This document shows, piece by piece, positions 23,829 through 32,530 of a DNA stretch of 64,000 nt. Made by a program: the position numbers and the translations under genes. The first letter of the stretch is position 1. Each line of letters starts with the position of its first letter. This stretch comes from an uncultured Candidatus Saccharibacteria bacterium (GTDB taxonomy: Bacteria > Patescibacteriota > Saccharimonadia > Saccharimonadales > Saccharimonadaceae), in NCBI GenBank assembly GCA_947253285.1, contig CAMXXV010000001.1, positions 177,698-241,697 on the forward strand, written 5' to 3'. Under the pieces are notes generated by a model, which ran no database searches, had not been told where the DNA came from, and worked only from the letters and a program-made list of their open reading frames with translations.

Positions 23829-25175
23829 CTATTGCTGAGGAAAGAAGTTAGTATTAATTGTTGGTGCGCTGGCTGTTGATGTTGCATCAACGCCACCTAG
23901 GTTATTAGTTTCTCCCAAAAGAGTGGCGAGGTTGATGCGTGGGTCTGGCGCTGATGAAACTGGTGTTTCTTGTGGTTGCATTGGGCTAGGTAGCTGCTGT
24001 GGCAATCCTGATTCTGCGTCTGGCAATATGGCTGGCTCTGGCGTCTGTGCCATTGGTGCTGGTGCAGGTGTTGGCAACGGTGAAGGCTTCACTGTAGCTG
24101 GTTCGGGTTCTGTAGCGGCTGGTGCAGGTGATGGCTGGGCTTGAGTTTGAACTTGAGGTTCTGACTCTACTTGTGGCTGCCCAAAGATACTTTGCAGCGA
24201 ATGAGCTTGCTGAATACTGTCAGTAATGGATGATGATTCTACTGGAGTAGTTGTGGCTATCGGTGCTGATGTCACTGGTGTAGGCACTGGTGCCTGAGGT
24301 TGTGCTTGCGGCTGAGTGGTAATTGCTGGTGCGGGTACCGGGGCCAAAGATTGCGCTGGCTTATTAGCAGTAGGCGCTGATTTTACGGCTGGCCGAGGTA
24401 ATTGGTCATTCAGAATGTGTCGTTGCGCTAGCTGTGCGTTTAGGGTGACTGCGGTAGCTGGCTGCTTGGCGACATTGGCACCGGCATCGACATTGGGTTG
24501 TTGTTCGTTACTATATAAAGTTGGACTACCTTGATAATAAGCGGCACTATCGCGTACAGGTGGTTGATTATAGGCAGGAATCTGCAATGGGGTATTTGGC
24601 AAATTAGGTAGTGGCTTGCCAGCAACAATGTTAGGTGAGGTCGCTGCGAGCGGGTTGAATGAAGATTGCCCGGAAGCTGGCAGATTGGTGTTATTTGGTT
24701 GATTGACTACAACAGCACCTTGTTCTTGAGATTTTTGCGCATTAATTTGGGCATCATGTGCTGCTCTAGCAGAAGTTTCCATCTGTTCTACAGTGCGCTG
24801 GCTAGATTGGTCATTTAAAACTTCATGCACGGTGCGTACAATATCTTCGATTCCAACTTGCGATTTTACTAGGTAGCGGTCGGCACCGAGTTCATCACCA
24901 CGTTCGCGTTGGTGTTCTGAACTTAATGCGGTAAGCATAATTACCTTAACGTTTTTAGTAGACTCATTGCCGCGCAATAAATCCAGCATTTCAAAGCCAC
25001 TAATGCGTGGCATCATGACATCCGAAACGATTAAATCTGGCTTCTCGCTAATAGCAAGTGCTAAGGCCTTTTCGCCGTCGTCGGCCGAGACTACGGAATA
25101 ACCTTCAGCTAGCAATCTGACACCATAGATTTCGCGTAGGCTATTGTCGTCTTCTACTAGTAAAATTTTTGTCAT
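23829..25175 (-). CDS. receiver-domain protein with long Pro/Gln/Ala-rich tail
   Basis: A 448-residue protein. Residues 1-122 are a complete response-regulator receiver domain: acidic pair in LLVEDD, phospho-acceptor D52 in VSDVMMP, T82 in VIMLTALS and K104 in YLVKS. The remaining roughly 325 residues are low-complexity Pro/Gln/Ala/Ser/Thr with no DNA-binding or enzymatic domain, so output is probably by protein-protein contact or localisation. It lies 59 bases downstream of the soluble histidine kinase gene on the same strand and is its likely partner. The tail has no membrane segment. Confidence 0.9.
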   Translation of the reverse strand: MTKILLVEDDNSLREIYGVRLLAEGYSVVSADDGEKALALAISEKPDLIVSDVMMPRISGFEMLDLLRGNESTKNVKVIMLTALSSEHQRERGDELGADRYLVKSQVGIEDIVRTVHEVLNDQSSQRTVEQMETSARAAHDAQINAQKSQEQGAVVVNQPNNTNLPASGQSSFNPLAATSPNIVAGKPLPNLPNTPLQIPAYNQPPVRDSAAYYQGSPTLYSNEQQPNVDAGANVAKQPATAVTLNAQLAQRHILNDQLPRPAVKSAPTANKPAQSLAPVPAPAITTQPQAQPQAPVPTPVTSAPIATTTPVESSSITDSIQQAHSLQSIFGQPQVESEPQVQTQAQPSPAPAATEPEPATVKPSPLPTPAPAPMAQTPEPAILPDAESGLPQQLPSPMQPQETPVSSAPDPRINLATLLGETNNLGGVDATSTASAPTINTNFFPQQ

Positions 25176-25234
25176 TAACCCTTACCCTTCAAATTATAGT
25201 TATATTATAGCGCATATGCTTACCTATGGCAACA

Positions 25235-26467
25235 CTAGTTGGCATGATTTTTGGCTGCCTTACGTGCTTGGATTTCATGAGCCTTTTGGACTGCTTGTTC
25301 GTGCGTTAAGTTATCTAATTCAAGCCAAAAAGTCGACCCTTGTCCATAAGTGCTATTAACACCTACGTTGCCGCCAATATTATTGGCTAAGCGTTTGATA
25401 AGATAGAGACCTAGTCCAGTGCCACCAATCTCGCGAGTTTGGCTATTGTCAACCCGATAAAATTTTTGAAATAGGTGTGGAATATCTTCTTCTGGGATAC
25501 CAATGCCGGTATCGGTCACTTCAAACCGTACCATACGGTCAATGATTTTGACACTAACAGTCACACCACCTTGTTTGGTGTATTTAATGGCATTTTCTAC
25601 CATGTTGTCTAGAATTTCGGTGAGTTGGTCTAGGTCGGCATAAACGATAGCTGGCGGGGTGAGTACTAAACCACTGCGCTGTTCACCACCTTGTCCGGCC
25701 GTACTGCCATCAGTAAACTGTAAGGTCAAGCCCTTAGCAGTGGCGCGTTCGCTGAAGTCATGCACAACCTGGCGACCAACTAGTTTGGCGTCTAATAGGC
25801 AAGGGTCGTTATCCATGCGATGGTCGTCGGCCTTTGTGACATCCAGCAGGTCTTGGAAGAGTCGTCCGAGTCTACGGACAGAGTCATGAGCTTTTTGTGC
25901 ATACATACGCGCGCGACTATCAATTGTGGCAGTTTCTGGATTGAGAATCATGCCCAAATAACCCTCAATGATAGCTACCGGCGTGCGCATTTCGTGGCTG
26001 GCTGTGGAAATAAAATCGGTTTGCGCGTTCTGTTCGGCACGCTCGTGGGTGATATCTCGGAATACGATGATTGCGCCATTATTAACGGCGGTGTTGTTTT
26101 TCTGTATCGTAATTGGTGTTACCTTTAGCGAGATTGATATTTTCTGGTCGGAGTGGGTCAGTAGATAAAATGAATCGCTTGCTTGAGGCTTGTTTGTGGC
26201 CATAGCTCGAGCAATTGGATTTTCTGTATCGGAAATTGGTCGCCCAGCGCTGTTGGCGAAGCGAAAGATTGTCTTATGGTTAAGCTGATTAGCCTCTGCT
26301 TCTGCCCAAGCTAGTAAGCGTTCGGCGGCGGGGTTGAATAATTTAATAGTTCCGGCGCTGTCGACAAATGAAATACCGTCGGAAATATTATCAATAACTA
26401 TTTTGGCCTTAACTTGCAAATCTTCCGCAGAAGACGCTGATAATTCATTTGACCTAATATTGAACAA
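25235..26467 (-). CDS. soluble PAS-containing sensor histidine kinase
   Basis: A 410-residue kinase without membrane segments. A PAS domain (about residues 20-140, 'IVIDNISDGISFVDSAGTIK' onwards) leads into a HisKA box with phospho-accepting H158 in STASHEMRTP, then HATPase boxes: N-box 'DNMVENAIKYTKQGG', G1 'VTDTGIGIPEED', F-box 'LFQKFYR', G2 'GGTGLGLYLIK'. It senses a cytoplasmic signal and probably phosphorylates the receiver protein encoded next. The start is TTG 26467, preceded by GAGGGTGGG; tRNA-Glu lies 24 bases upstream, so the two may be co-transcribed. Confidence 0.92.
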   Translation of the reverse strand: MFNIRSNELSASSAEDLQVKAKIVIDNISDGISFVDSAGTIKLFNPAAERLLAWAEAEANQLNHKTIFRFANSAGRPISDTENPIARAMATNKPQASDSFYLLTHSDQKISISLKVTPITIQKNNTAVNNGAIIVFRDITHERAEQNAQTDFISTASHEMRTPVAIIEGYLGMILNPETATIDSRARMYAQKAHDSVRRLGRLFQDLLDVTKADDHRMDNDPCLLDAKLVGRQVVHDFSERATAKGLTLQFTDGSTAGQGGEQRSGLVLTPPAIVYADLDQLTEILDNMVENAIKYTKQGGVTVSVKIIDRMVRFEVTDTGIGIPEEDIPHLFQKFYRVDNSQTREIGGTGLGLYLIKRLANNIGGNVGVNSTYGQGSTFWLELDNLTHEQAVQKAHEIQARKAAKNHAN

Positions 26468-26491
26468 TTCCCACCCTCGTAATAATATTAC

Positions 26492-26566
26492 TGGTGACCT
26501 CGCGGGGAATCGAACCCCGGTTGTTGGGATGAGAACCCAATGTCCTAGCCGCTAGACGACAAGGCC
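26492..26566 (-). tRNA. tRNA-Glu (CTC)
   Basis: 75 nt including encoded CCA. Acceptor GGCCTTG/CGAGGTC with discriminator A; the T-arm contains GGTTCGATTCC; anticodon loop TTCTCAT gives anticodon CTC at 26533-26531. It lies between two histidine kinase genes on the same strand, and a TATAAT 8 bases upstream suggests its own start almost at the mature 5' end. Confidence 0.95.
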
Positions 26567-26574
26567 ACGCTTAT

Positions 26575-26580
26575 ATTATA
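26575..26580 (-). promoter_or_regulatory. -10 box of tRNA-Glu
   Basis: TATAAT on the minus strand, 8 bases before the mature tRNA 5' end (26566). The nearest -35-like TTGCAA is 20 bp further upstream, longer than ideal. Confidence 0.6.
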
Positions 26581-26610
26581 TTACCAAACTATAAAAAATA
26601 TTGCAAATAA

Positions 26611-28164
26611 TTATTGGATAATTTTATTGTGATTTCGCAGTAATGCCATGCCCTTGAGGCTTAGCGGCTGTTCTAGCTCGGTTTGAATGCCGGTTTCTTC
26701 TTGACCAGGCTTATATAACGGAAGCCAAATAGTGAAAGTTGTACCTTTACCTTCAACTGATTCGGCGGCAATAAATCCACTGTGCTGCTTAATAATGGCA
26801 CGAGAAATGTAGAGGCCCAGACCAGAGCCGCCAATTGCCTGTTTTGAGCGACCGCTACGGTAGAACTTACTAAATAGATTTTGCATTGCTGTGGAGGTAA
26901 TACCGATGCCATTGTCATGGACGCTAACCGTCAAGAATTCCTCATCAACTTTTGCGGTTACATGGATACTGCCGTTTTCTTTTGTATATTTAATAGCATT
27001 GTCTACTAAGTTGCTAATTACTTCGCCAATCGAACTGCGGTCAGCGAAAATGCTTGGCAAATTATCTTCGATTTGCCAAGTTAATTTGCGCTGTGTCGTG
27101 GATGCACGCAACGCCAGGTCATCTTTAATGTCGCTTAAGATGTCGTAGATAGTGATTTTTTGTGGTCTAAACTTTAACCCGCGGTGGTCGTAGCGACTAG
27201 CATTTAGAATATTATTAATATATGACGACAGGCGTTGTGATGAAACGTCTACTAAGTCAAGCAATTTGCGATTGTTGGCGTCACTACTGCTTAAATTGTC
27301 TTTCAGAATATCGATGTAGCCACGCATAGTAGTAATTGGTCCACGTAATTCGTGCGCTGCAAGCGTCAGGGTATCCATAGTTGATTCTTCGGCAACGTAT
27401 TTATCAGTGCGGTCAACGGTGATGATTGCGATATCCATACCTTCAATTGAATCGCGCTGGTATTGTACAACCACATCATAAATGTGGCGTTCTTCAATAC
27501 TGTCTGGCGATACGTTGGCGATATGCGACCAAACTCTTTGCCCGTAAATTTGTTCGGCTTGCATTTTGAGAATCCAGTCTTGCAAATTTAAGGTATCATT
27601 ACTAAAGTCGAGCTGAATTGTTGGGCTGCCATTAACCAAGGCGATTGGCGCTGAGCCGTTGTTGTACACAATGTCGAGGTTGCTATTTAAAATAATGATG
27701 CCGACTGGAACGATAGATAAAATATCATCCTTTAACATGGCATCTGAGAGACTAACCAAGCCTTGCCTTTCATTGTTACGTCGTCTGATGTCGCCCGATA
27801 ATAGAGTATTGAGCTTCGCAAGCTCTGACTTGATATAGAATGGACATATTTTAACGCAGAATGTAGTCCATCCGCCTAGTCCTTCTAATTCTGATTTGCG
27901 TGATAGGATTTGACAGATAAATTTAAACGGTAATGCCACAATAATTAATGAATATAGGCCAATTAGCGTCTCAAAGACAATTAGCCCAACTAGCATGAGA
28001 GCTAGCGTCGGTGCAGTGAGAGTTATTTTATGTTCCGTGACTGCCTTGGATATAAAATAGATAGCTACGCTGACAGCTAGCTGGGATACAATAAACAATG
28101 TTGAAGTATACAATCGCACGTGATGAGCGATGCGCGCATAACCAATATCATGCTGTTGCTTCAT
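26611..28164 (-). CDS. membrane sensor histidine kinase
   Basis: A 517-residue kinase. Two N-terminal membrane spans (about residues 21-40 and 53-80) with a very short external loop suggest sensing within the membrane. A PAS-like region (about 140-255) precedes the HisKA box, H271 in TLAAHELRGPITTM, and the HATPase domain with 'SNLVDNAIKYTKENG', 'VHDNGIGI', 'LFSKFYR' and 'GGSGLGLYISR'. No response regulator is directly attached; the only receiver gene in the window is at 23829, across tRNA-Glu and the second kinase. It may share that regulator (inference). Confidence 0.92.
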   Translation of the reverse strand: MKQQHDIGYARIAHHVRLYTSTLFIVSQLAVSVAIYFISKAVTEHKITLTAPTLALMLVGLIVFETLIGLYSLIIVALPFKFICQILSRKSELEGLGGWTTFCVKICPFYIKSELAKLNTLLSGDIRRRNNERQGLVSLSDAMLKDDILSIVPVGIIILNSNLDIVYNNGSAPIALVNGSPTIQLDFSNDTLNLQDWILKMQAEQIYGQRVWSHIANVSPDSIEERHIYDVVVQYQRDSIEGMDIAIITVDRTDKYVAEESTMDTLTLAAHELRGPITTMRGYIDILKDNLSSSDANNRKLLDLVDVSSQRLSSYINNILNASRYDHRGLKFRPQKITIYDILSDIKDDLALRASTTQRKLTWQIEDNLPSIFADRSSIGEVISNLVDNAIKYTKENGSIHVTAKVDEEFLTVSVHDNGIGITSTAMQNLFSKFYRSGRSKQAIGGSGLGLYISRAIIKQHSGFIAAESVEGKGTTFTIWLPLYKPGQEETGIQTELEQPLSLKGMALLRNHNKIIQ

Positions 28165-28220
28165 TTGTTATTATTTTAGCATAAACGTAATATTTATTGT
28201 CAATAAAATGCTGATTTTTA

Positions 28221-29669
28221 TTAGCTAGCAGCTAGGACCGCTGCCTCGATTCGGCTAATAGTTTCGTCGCGACCGAGCAAGCGCATTGTTTCTGGTAGGC
28301 CAGGACTAAATGGCGCCCAAGTTAGCGCAAAGCGGATGATGCCAAACAATACCATCGGCTTTTGGCTAGTTTCGATTAGCAGCTGATTGAGGCGGTCTTG
28401 CAAAGCAGTTTCATCGGTAAAGTCAGCGTCTTTCAAGGCATCTTTAGTGGCAGTCAATAAATTAATCAGTTCAGAAGTTTCAAGCTTTTTAAGTTGCTTG
28501 TTGCTAGTTATCATTGTCCAATCTGGTGTCGGCCGTTTGAAGAAATATTCTGAAAGCGCCGGTAAGTCAGCGAGAGTCTTGAGACGGTCTTGCACTACAG
28601 CCAATACGGCAAGCTGGCGTTCAGGAGTAGCCGTGCTGCCAGCCTCGCCCCAGAATTTAGTAACGCGAGTAGCTAAATCAGCCACGGTTAGGCGCTTAAT
28701 CCACTGTGCGTTCATCCAAAGCAAGCGCTTTTCATCAAAGCGCGCGCCAGAGCGTTGGACATGGGCAAAACTGAACTTGCTGATTAATTCATCAAGAGTA
28801 AAGATATCTTGCTCAGTGCCGTCATTCCAACCAAGGCAGGCAAGAAAGTTTAGCATCGCTTCTGGCAAATAGCCCTCGTCGCGATATTCAGTAACTGACT
28901 TAGCGCCGTCGCGTTTGCCGAGCTTTTTGTGGCCGTCAGGCGCAAGGATGTGTGGCAAGTGGGCGAAAATTGGCCGTTTTATTCCGAGAGCGTCATACAG
29001 TGCAAGATATTTTGGCATTGAACTAATGTATTCTTGGCCACGGATGACGTGTGTTACTTGCATTAAGTTGTCGTCTACGATGTGGGCGAAATTGTAGGTT
29101 GGCAGGCCATCTGACTTCATGATAATAAAGTCATCTACGGCCTCGGCGCCTGCCGAGAGGTCACCCATTACCTCGTCGTGCCAGTGGTAACTTTTAGCTT
29201 CGGGCACTTTAAATCGGAGTGCTTCGTAACCGGTCCAAGTTGGGGTAACTTCCGGTCGATGTTCGCGATATAAAAACAATTGGTGGTTACTGACGGCTGC
29301 TTGCTTGAGCGTTTCTAGCTCGTCGTGGGAGCGTGGATCAACATAGGCTAAACCAGCATCAACTAGCTTCTGCGCCCATTCATGATAAATCGCTCGGCGA
29401 TTGGTTTGATGATAGGGGCCAAAGTTGCCTTTTTCTTGGCCATCACCGCTTGGGCCTTCATCCCAATCCAGACCGAGCCACTTTAAAACGTCAATAATTA
29501 AATCTTCGGCGCCAGCAACGAAGCGGCTTTGGTCGGTATCTTCGATGCGAAGGATAAATTGACCATGATTTTGGCGAGCAATAAAATAAGGGTAGAGTGC
29601 CGAGCGTACATTGCCGACATGAATATAGCCGGTAGGGCTTGGCGCAAAACGTGTACGAATGTTAGTCAT
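28221..29669 (-). CDS. gltX: glutamyl-tRNA synthetase
   Basis: A 482-residue class I synthetase charging tRNA-Glu. The HIGH-type motif is 'RFAPSPTGYIHVGNVR' at the N-terminus and the KMSKS equivalent is KKLGKRDGAKS. The discriminating-type anticodon-binding domain forms the C-terminal third. ATG 29669 is preferred to a TTG six codons earlier because TATAAT (29681-29676) lies 6 bases before it, implying a leaderless message. It is the first gene of the minus-strand block that includes its own substrate tRNA-Glu. Confidence 0.96.
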   Translation of the reverse strand: MTNIRTRFAPSPTGYIHVGNVRSALYPYFIARQNHGQFILRIEDTDQSRFVAGAEDLIIDVLKWLGLDWDEGPSGDGQEKGNFGPYHQTNRRAIYHEWAQKLVDAGLAYVDPRSHDELETLKQAAVSNHQLFLYREHRPEVTPTWTGYEALRFKVPEAKSYHWHDEVMGDLSAGAEAVDDFIIMKSDGLPTYNFAHIVDDNLMQVTHVIRGQEYISSMPKYLALYDALGIKRPIFAHLPHILAPDGHKKLGKRDGAKSVTEYRDEGYLPEAMLNFLACLGWNDGTEQDIFTLDELISKFSFAHVQRSGARFDEKRLLWMNAQWIKRLTVADLATRVTKFWGEAGSTATPERQLAVLAVVQDRLKTLADLPALSEYFFKRPTPDWTMITSNKQLKKLETSELINLLTATKDALKDADFTDETALQDRLNQLLIETSQKPMVLFGIIRFALTWAPFSPGLPETMRLLGRDETISRIEAAVLAAS

Positions 29670-29675
29670 ACTATT

Positions 29676-29681
29676 ATTATA
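29676..29681 (-). promoter_or_regulatory. -10 box for leaderless gltX mRNA
   Basis: TATAAT on the minus strand, 6 bases before the gltX ATG. The gltX and secY promoters are divergent and partly share this 85-base region. Confidence 0.7.
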
Positions 29682-29697
29682 TACCAATTTGCGAGGG

Positions 29698-29726
29698 TTG
29701 ACGGAACGTTATTGTTTCGGTAAAAT
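29698..29726 (+). promoter_or_regulatory. secY promoter
   Basis: TTGACG at 29698-29703, a 17-bp spacer and TAAAAT at 29721-29726; a leader of about 22 nt contains AGAAGGG. Confidence 0.82.
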
Positions 29727-29755
29727 AAGCATTGTAATTAAAGAAGGGTAGGAGA

Positions 29756-31159
29756 GTGAATTGGAAAATAATCTTCAAATCGCTTAAGAGCCGTGACATG
29801 CTAACGCGTATCGGTGCGGTCTTAGGTTTGATTGTGGTATATCGCTTTCTAGCGCACATCCCGGTACCATTAGCCGAGCCAACTGCACTAAAAGATGTTA
29901 TATCGCATGCAATTTCATCAAACTCATTTGGTGGATTCCTTAATTTATTGACGGGAGGCGCGTTAGCTAGCTTCTCGATTATGCTGGTCGGTTTAAGCCC
30001 ATACATTACAGCATCAGTGTTTACTCAGATGTTGACCAAGGCTGTGCCGCGAGTTGAGGAGATGAATAAAGATGGTGAAAGCGGCCGTCGTCGCATTAAC
30101 CAGTGGACTCGTCTGTTGTCATTCCCACTAGCTATTTTGCAGTCGATTGCATATATCTTTATTTTGCGCCAGAGTGTTGCGGCGCAAAGCCCAACTCTGC
30201 AGGCTATGACGCTTGGTCAATGGTTTATGGCAGTAACAGCCATGACGGCCGGTGCTATGCTACTAATGTGGATTGGCGAAATTATGACTGAGAAAGGTCT
30301 TGGCGGTGGTATTACACTATTGATTGTAATCGGTATTTTATCGCAGATGCCTCAGACCTTTGTGTCGCTTTGGTCTGCTATGACTAACGTAAACGGCAAC
30401 CCATTCCATCTATTTAACTGGTTCACTATCAGTGGTTTGAACAATACGGCAACATGGATGTCGCTTGCTGTAGTGTTGGCTATGCTGTTTATTTTATACA
30501 TGCTGGTGAAAATTAACGAAGGACAGCGTGTGCTGACTGTCAATTATGCGCGCCGTGTACATGGTAACAGTCAGTATGGTGGTGTTACTTCGATTTTACC
30601 AATCAAGCTAATTACCGCAGGTGTGATTCCAGTGATTTTTGCCGTGGCGTTCTTGGCTTTGCCGGCGTTTGTGGGGCAGATTATGATTGCTGGTAACTTT
30701 CATGCCGATATTGGTCGCAACTTAGTGTTGTGGTTCCAGCGTAACAATAGTGCTGTACTATCAGGCTGGACGCAGCTAATCTACCCAGTAACCTACTTCT
30801 TCTTGGTGGTAGCATTTACCTACTTCTATACTTCGATCGTTTTGAATACGCGTGAACTAGCTGAAGGTTTGCAAAATCAAGGTGGATTTATTGATGGGAT
30901 TCGCCCTGGCAAACGTACAGAGCGCTACATCAGCCAAGTGGTTAATCGTTTGACGCTATTTGGCTCAATTGCGCTCGGTATCATTTCAGTTTTGCCATTC
31001 TTAGGCGAGTATATTATGATTCATGCTGGTATGGCAGCGGCCGCATCAACTTTGTCACTCGGCGGCACGGGACTTTTAATTGTGGTAACTGGCGCACTCG
31101 AGTGCTTGCGCCAAACTAATTCAAGGGCATTAATGGTAACTTATGATGAATATCGCTAA
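29756..31159 (+). CDS. secY: preprotein translocase subunit SecY
   Basis: A 467-residue channel subunit with ten predicted membrane spans. It has the N-terminal 'LTRIGAVLGLIVVYRFLAHI', the 'GGFLNLLTGGALASFSIMLV' plug region, and the cytoplasmic loops 'GFIDGIRPGKRTERYI'-type (here the identical core GIRPGKRTERYI) before span 9. The start is GTG 29756 after AGAAGGGTAGGAGA. In most bacteria secY follows L15; here it lies 6.7 kb away and heads a cassette of exported proteins. Its last 14 bases overlap the sortase gene. Confidence 0.97.
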   Translation: MNWKIIFKSLKSRDMLTRIGAVLGLIVVYRFLAHIPVPLAEPTALKDVISHAISSNSFGGFLNLLTGGALASFSIMLVGLSPYITASVFTQMLTKAVPRVEEMNKDGESGRRRINQWTRLLSFPLAILQSIAYIFILRQSVAAQSPTLQAMTLGQWFMAVTAMTAGAMLLMWIGEIMTEKGLGGGITLLIVIGILSQMPQTFVSLWSAMTNVNGNPFHLFNWFTISGLNNTATWMSLAVVLAMLFILYMLVKINEGQRVLTVNYARRVHGNSQYGGVTSILPIKLITAGVIPVIFAVAFLALPAFVGQIMIAGNFHADIGRNLVLWFQRNNSAVLSGWTQLIYPVTYFFLVVAFTYFYTSIVLNTRELAEGLQNQGGFIDGIRPGKRTERYISQVVNRLTLFGSIALGIISVLPFLGEYIMIHAGMAAAASTLSLGGTGLLIVVTGALECLRQTNSRALMVTYDEYR

Positions 31160-31880
31160 TCGTAAATCAGTAAAAAATAAATCAATTCGTATTGCAGTAA
31201 TATTAATTATAGTGGGCGTGGCATTGATTGTTGCGGCAGGGTTCTTGCTCAAGAGCCGTCTTGATGACAATCATAACAAGCAAGTTTGGGATCAGCATGC
31301 TAAAGAAGCACGTTTGAGTACGGCGCCGGTTACGCCGGAAATGCGTGATAAATATCATACTGCGCCGAATAAGCCACGTTATATTAGCGTACCAAAGATT
31401 AAATTGGATCGTGTGCGCGTGCTTGAACTAGGTTTGACTAATCCAAATCGTAACGGCGAGCAGCAGATTGATGCGCCAAAGGGCATTCATGATGCTGGTT
31501 GGTTTAACTGCAAGATTAATGACAGGCAGAACACTTGCGATAAGACAGCTTATCCAGAGGATAATGATACGCAAAATGCAGTAGTGATTGATGGTCACAG
31601 TTGTTTTGGTCGCGGGTGTGTATTTGACCACATTGACCAGCTTAAGGCGGGTGATAAGGTTGATTTGACTATGGGCGATAATAAAATCATTAGCTATAAG
31701 GTTGTCGCAGTAGAGAAAGTCAGATTGCAGGACTTTGATATCGATAAGTTGATGCGCCCAATTACCAATGGTAAGGCGGGGTTGAACTTGATTACTTGTG
31801 CTGGTACTTGGAGCATGAAAGATACTCGTGGTATACGTAGTATGGACCAGCGTGTGGTCGTATATACAGAAAAAATGTAG
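31146..31880 (+). CDS. sortase family transpeptidase
   Basis: A 244-residue protein with one N-terminal membrane span (about residues 14-36) and an extracellular sortase fold. Catalytic triad: H151 in VIDGHSCFGRG, C218 in LNLITCAGTW and R236 in DQRVVVYTE. The segment 'GIHDAGWF' resembles class E/F-type sortases rather than SrtA, but the class is uncertain. Sortases cut a C-terminal motif and join the protein to a nucleophile. It overlaps the secY end and lies just upstream of four large secreted proteins, none of which shows a classical LPXTG-hydrophobic-basic signal. Start ATG 31146; an adjacent in-frame ATG 31143 is equally possible. Confidence 0.88.
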   Translation: MNIANRKSVKNKSIRIAVILIIVGVALIVAAGFLLKSRLDDNHNKQVWDQHAKEARLSTAPVTPEMRDKYHTAPNKPRYISVPKIKLDRVRVLELGLTNPNRNGEQQIDAPKGIHDAGWFNCKINDRQNTCDKTAYPEDNDTQNAVVIDGHSCFGRGCVFDHIDQLKAGDKVDLTMGDNKIISYKVVAVEKVRLQDFDIDKLMRPITNGKAGLNLITCAGTWSMKDTRGIRSMDQRVVVYTEKM

Positions 31881-31885
31881 CATTG

Positions 31886-31915
31886 TTGCATAATCTATTA
31901 CGCTAGTGCTATAAT
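31886..31915 (+). promoter_or_regulatory. promoter downstream of the sortase
   Basis: TTGCAT (31886-31891), an 18-bp spacer and TGC-TATAAT (hexamer 31910-31915). It probably drives the membrane protein at 31943 and the first two large paralogs. Confidence 0.78.
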
Positions 31916-31942
31916 AGTGCATATCATATGAAGGAGGTGGAG

Positions 31943-32518
31943 ATGGATACTAAGTTAACGGATAAAACGGAGCAGCCCGCGCCGCAGGTTGTCGCAGAGA
32001 CATCACAAGCGCCGGCCGGACCGGAGGCGAAGCAGGCTAATTCCAAGACTAATGTCTATAAGGTATGCACTATTGTACTAGGTGTAGTAGTCGCATTAGA
32101 GACGATTGCGATAGTGACGGTGGCCATTATGATGAAGTTTAATGGCCTTAAGCTAGTTGCTACACTTAATGGTAAGCGAGTGGCTGAAATTTACAATGTA
32201 TGTACCGACGATGTCATTAAGCGCTGGAACAACATTTATGATTTTGATGCGCATACGGGGCAGAATTTTAACCCGATTCCTGAGGTTAAAGGTATCGTGT
32301 ACGACATTAAAAAGCGGCCAAATTACGAGAAGGACTCCACCTGCCAATACTTTATCTTCCAATCTGCTCTATATGACAATGATGTCGACACAATGAAAAA
32401 ATCGGTACAAGCAATGTCTGAACTCAGCAAGAAGGGTTCTTCTGTCAGCGACCGAGTAATTTATCGCCAGTCGTTGGATGACATGAAGAAGTTGATTAAT
32501 CAGTTTAAGAAGCAATAG
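31943..32518 (+). CDS. single-span membrane protein of unknown function
   Basis: A 191-residue protein. Residues 1-38 are a polar Pro/Ala/Gln-rich cytoplasmic tail, followed by one membrane span ('TIVLGVVVALETIAIVTVAI') and an external domain of about 130 residues with two cysteines that could form a disulfide. No recognised family. AAGGAGGTGGAG, one of the strongest ribosome-binding sites in the window, decides ATG 31943 over the in-frame ATG 31928. It lies between the sortase and the large secreted proteins, so an accessory role on the cell surface is plausible (inference). Confidence 0.75.
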   Translation: MDTKLTDKTEQPAPQVVAETSQAPAGPEAKQANSKTNVYKVCTIVLGVVVALETIAIVTVAIMMKFNGLKLVATLNGKRVAEIYNVCTDDVIKRWNNIYDFDAHTGQNFNPIPEVKGIVYDIKKRPNYEKDSTCQYFIFQSALYDNDVDTMKKSVQAMSELSKKGSSVSDRVIYRQSLDDMKKLINQFKKQ

Positions 32519-32530
32519 GTAGTGTTCCGT

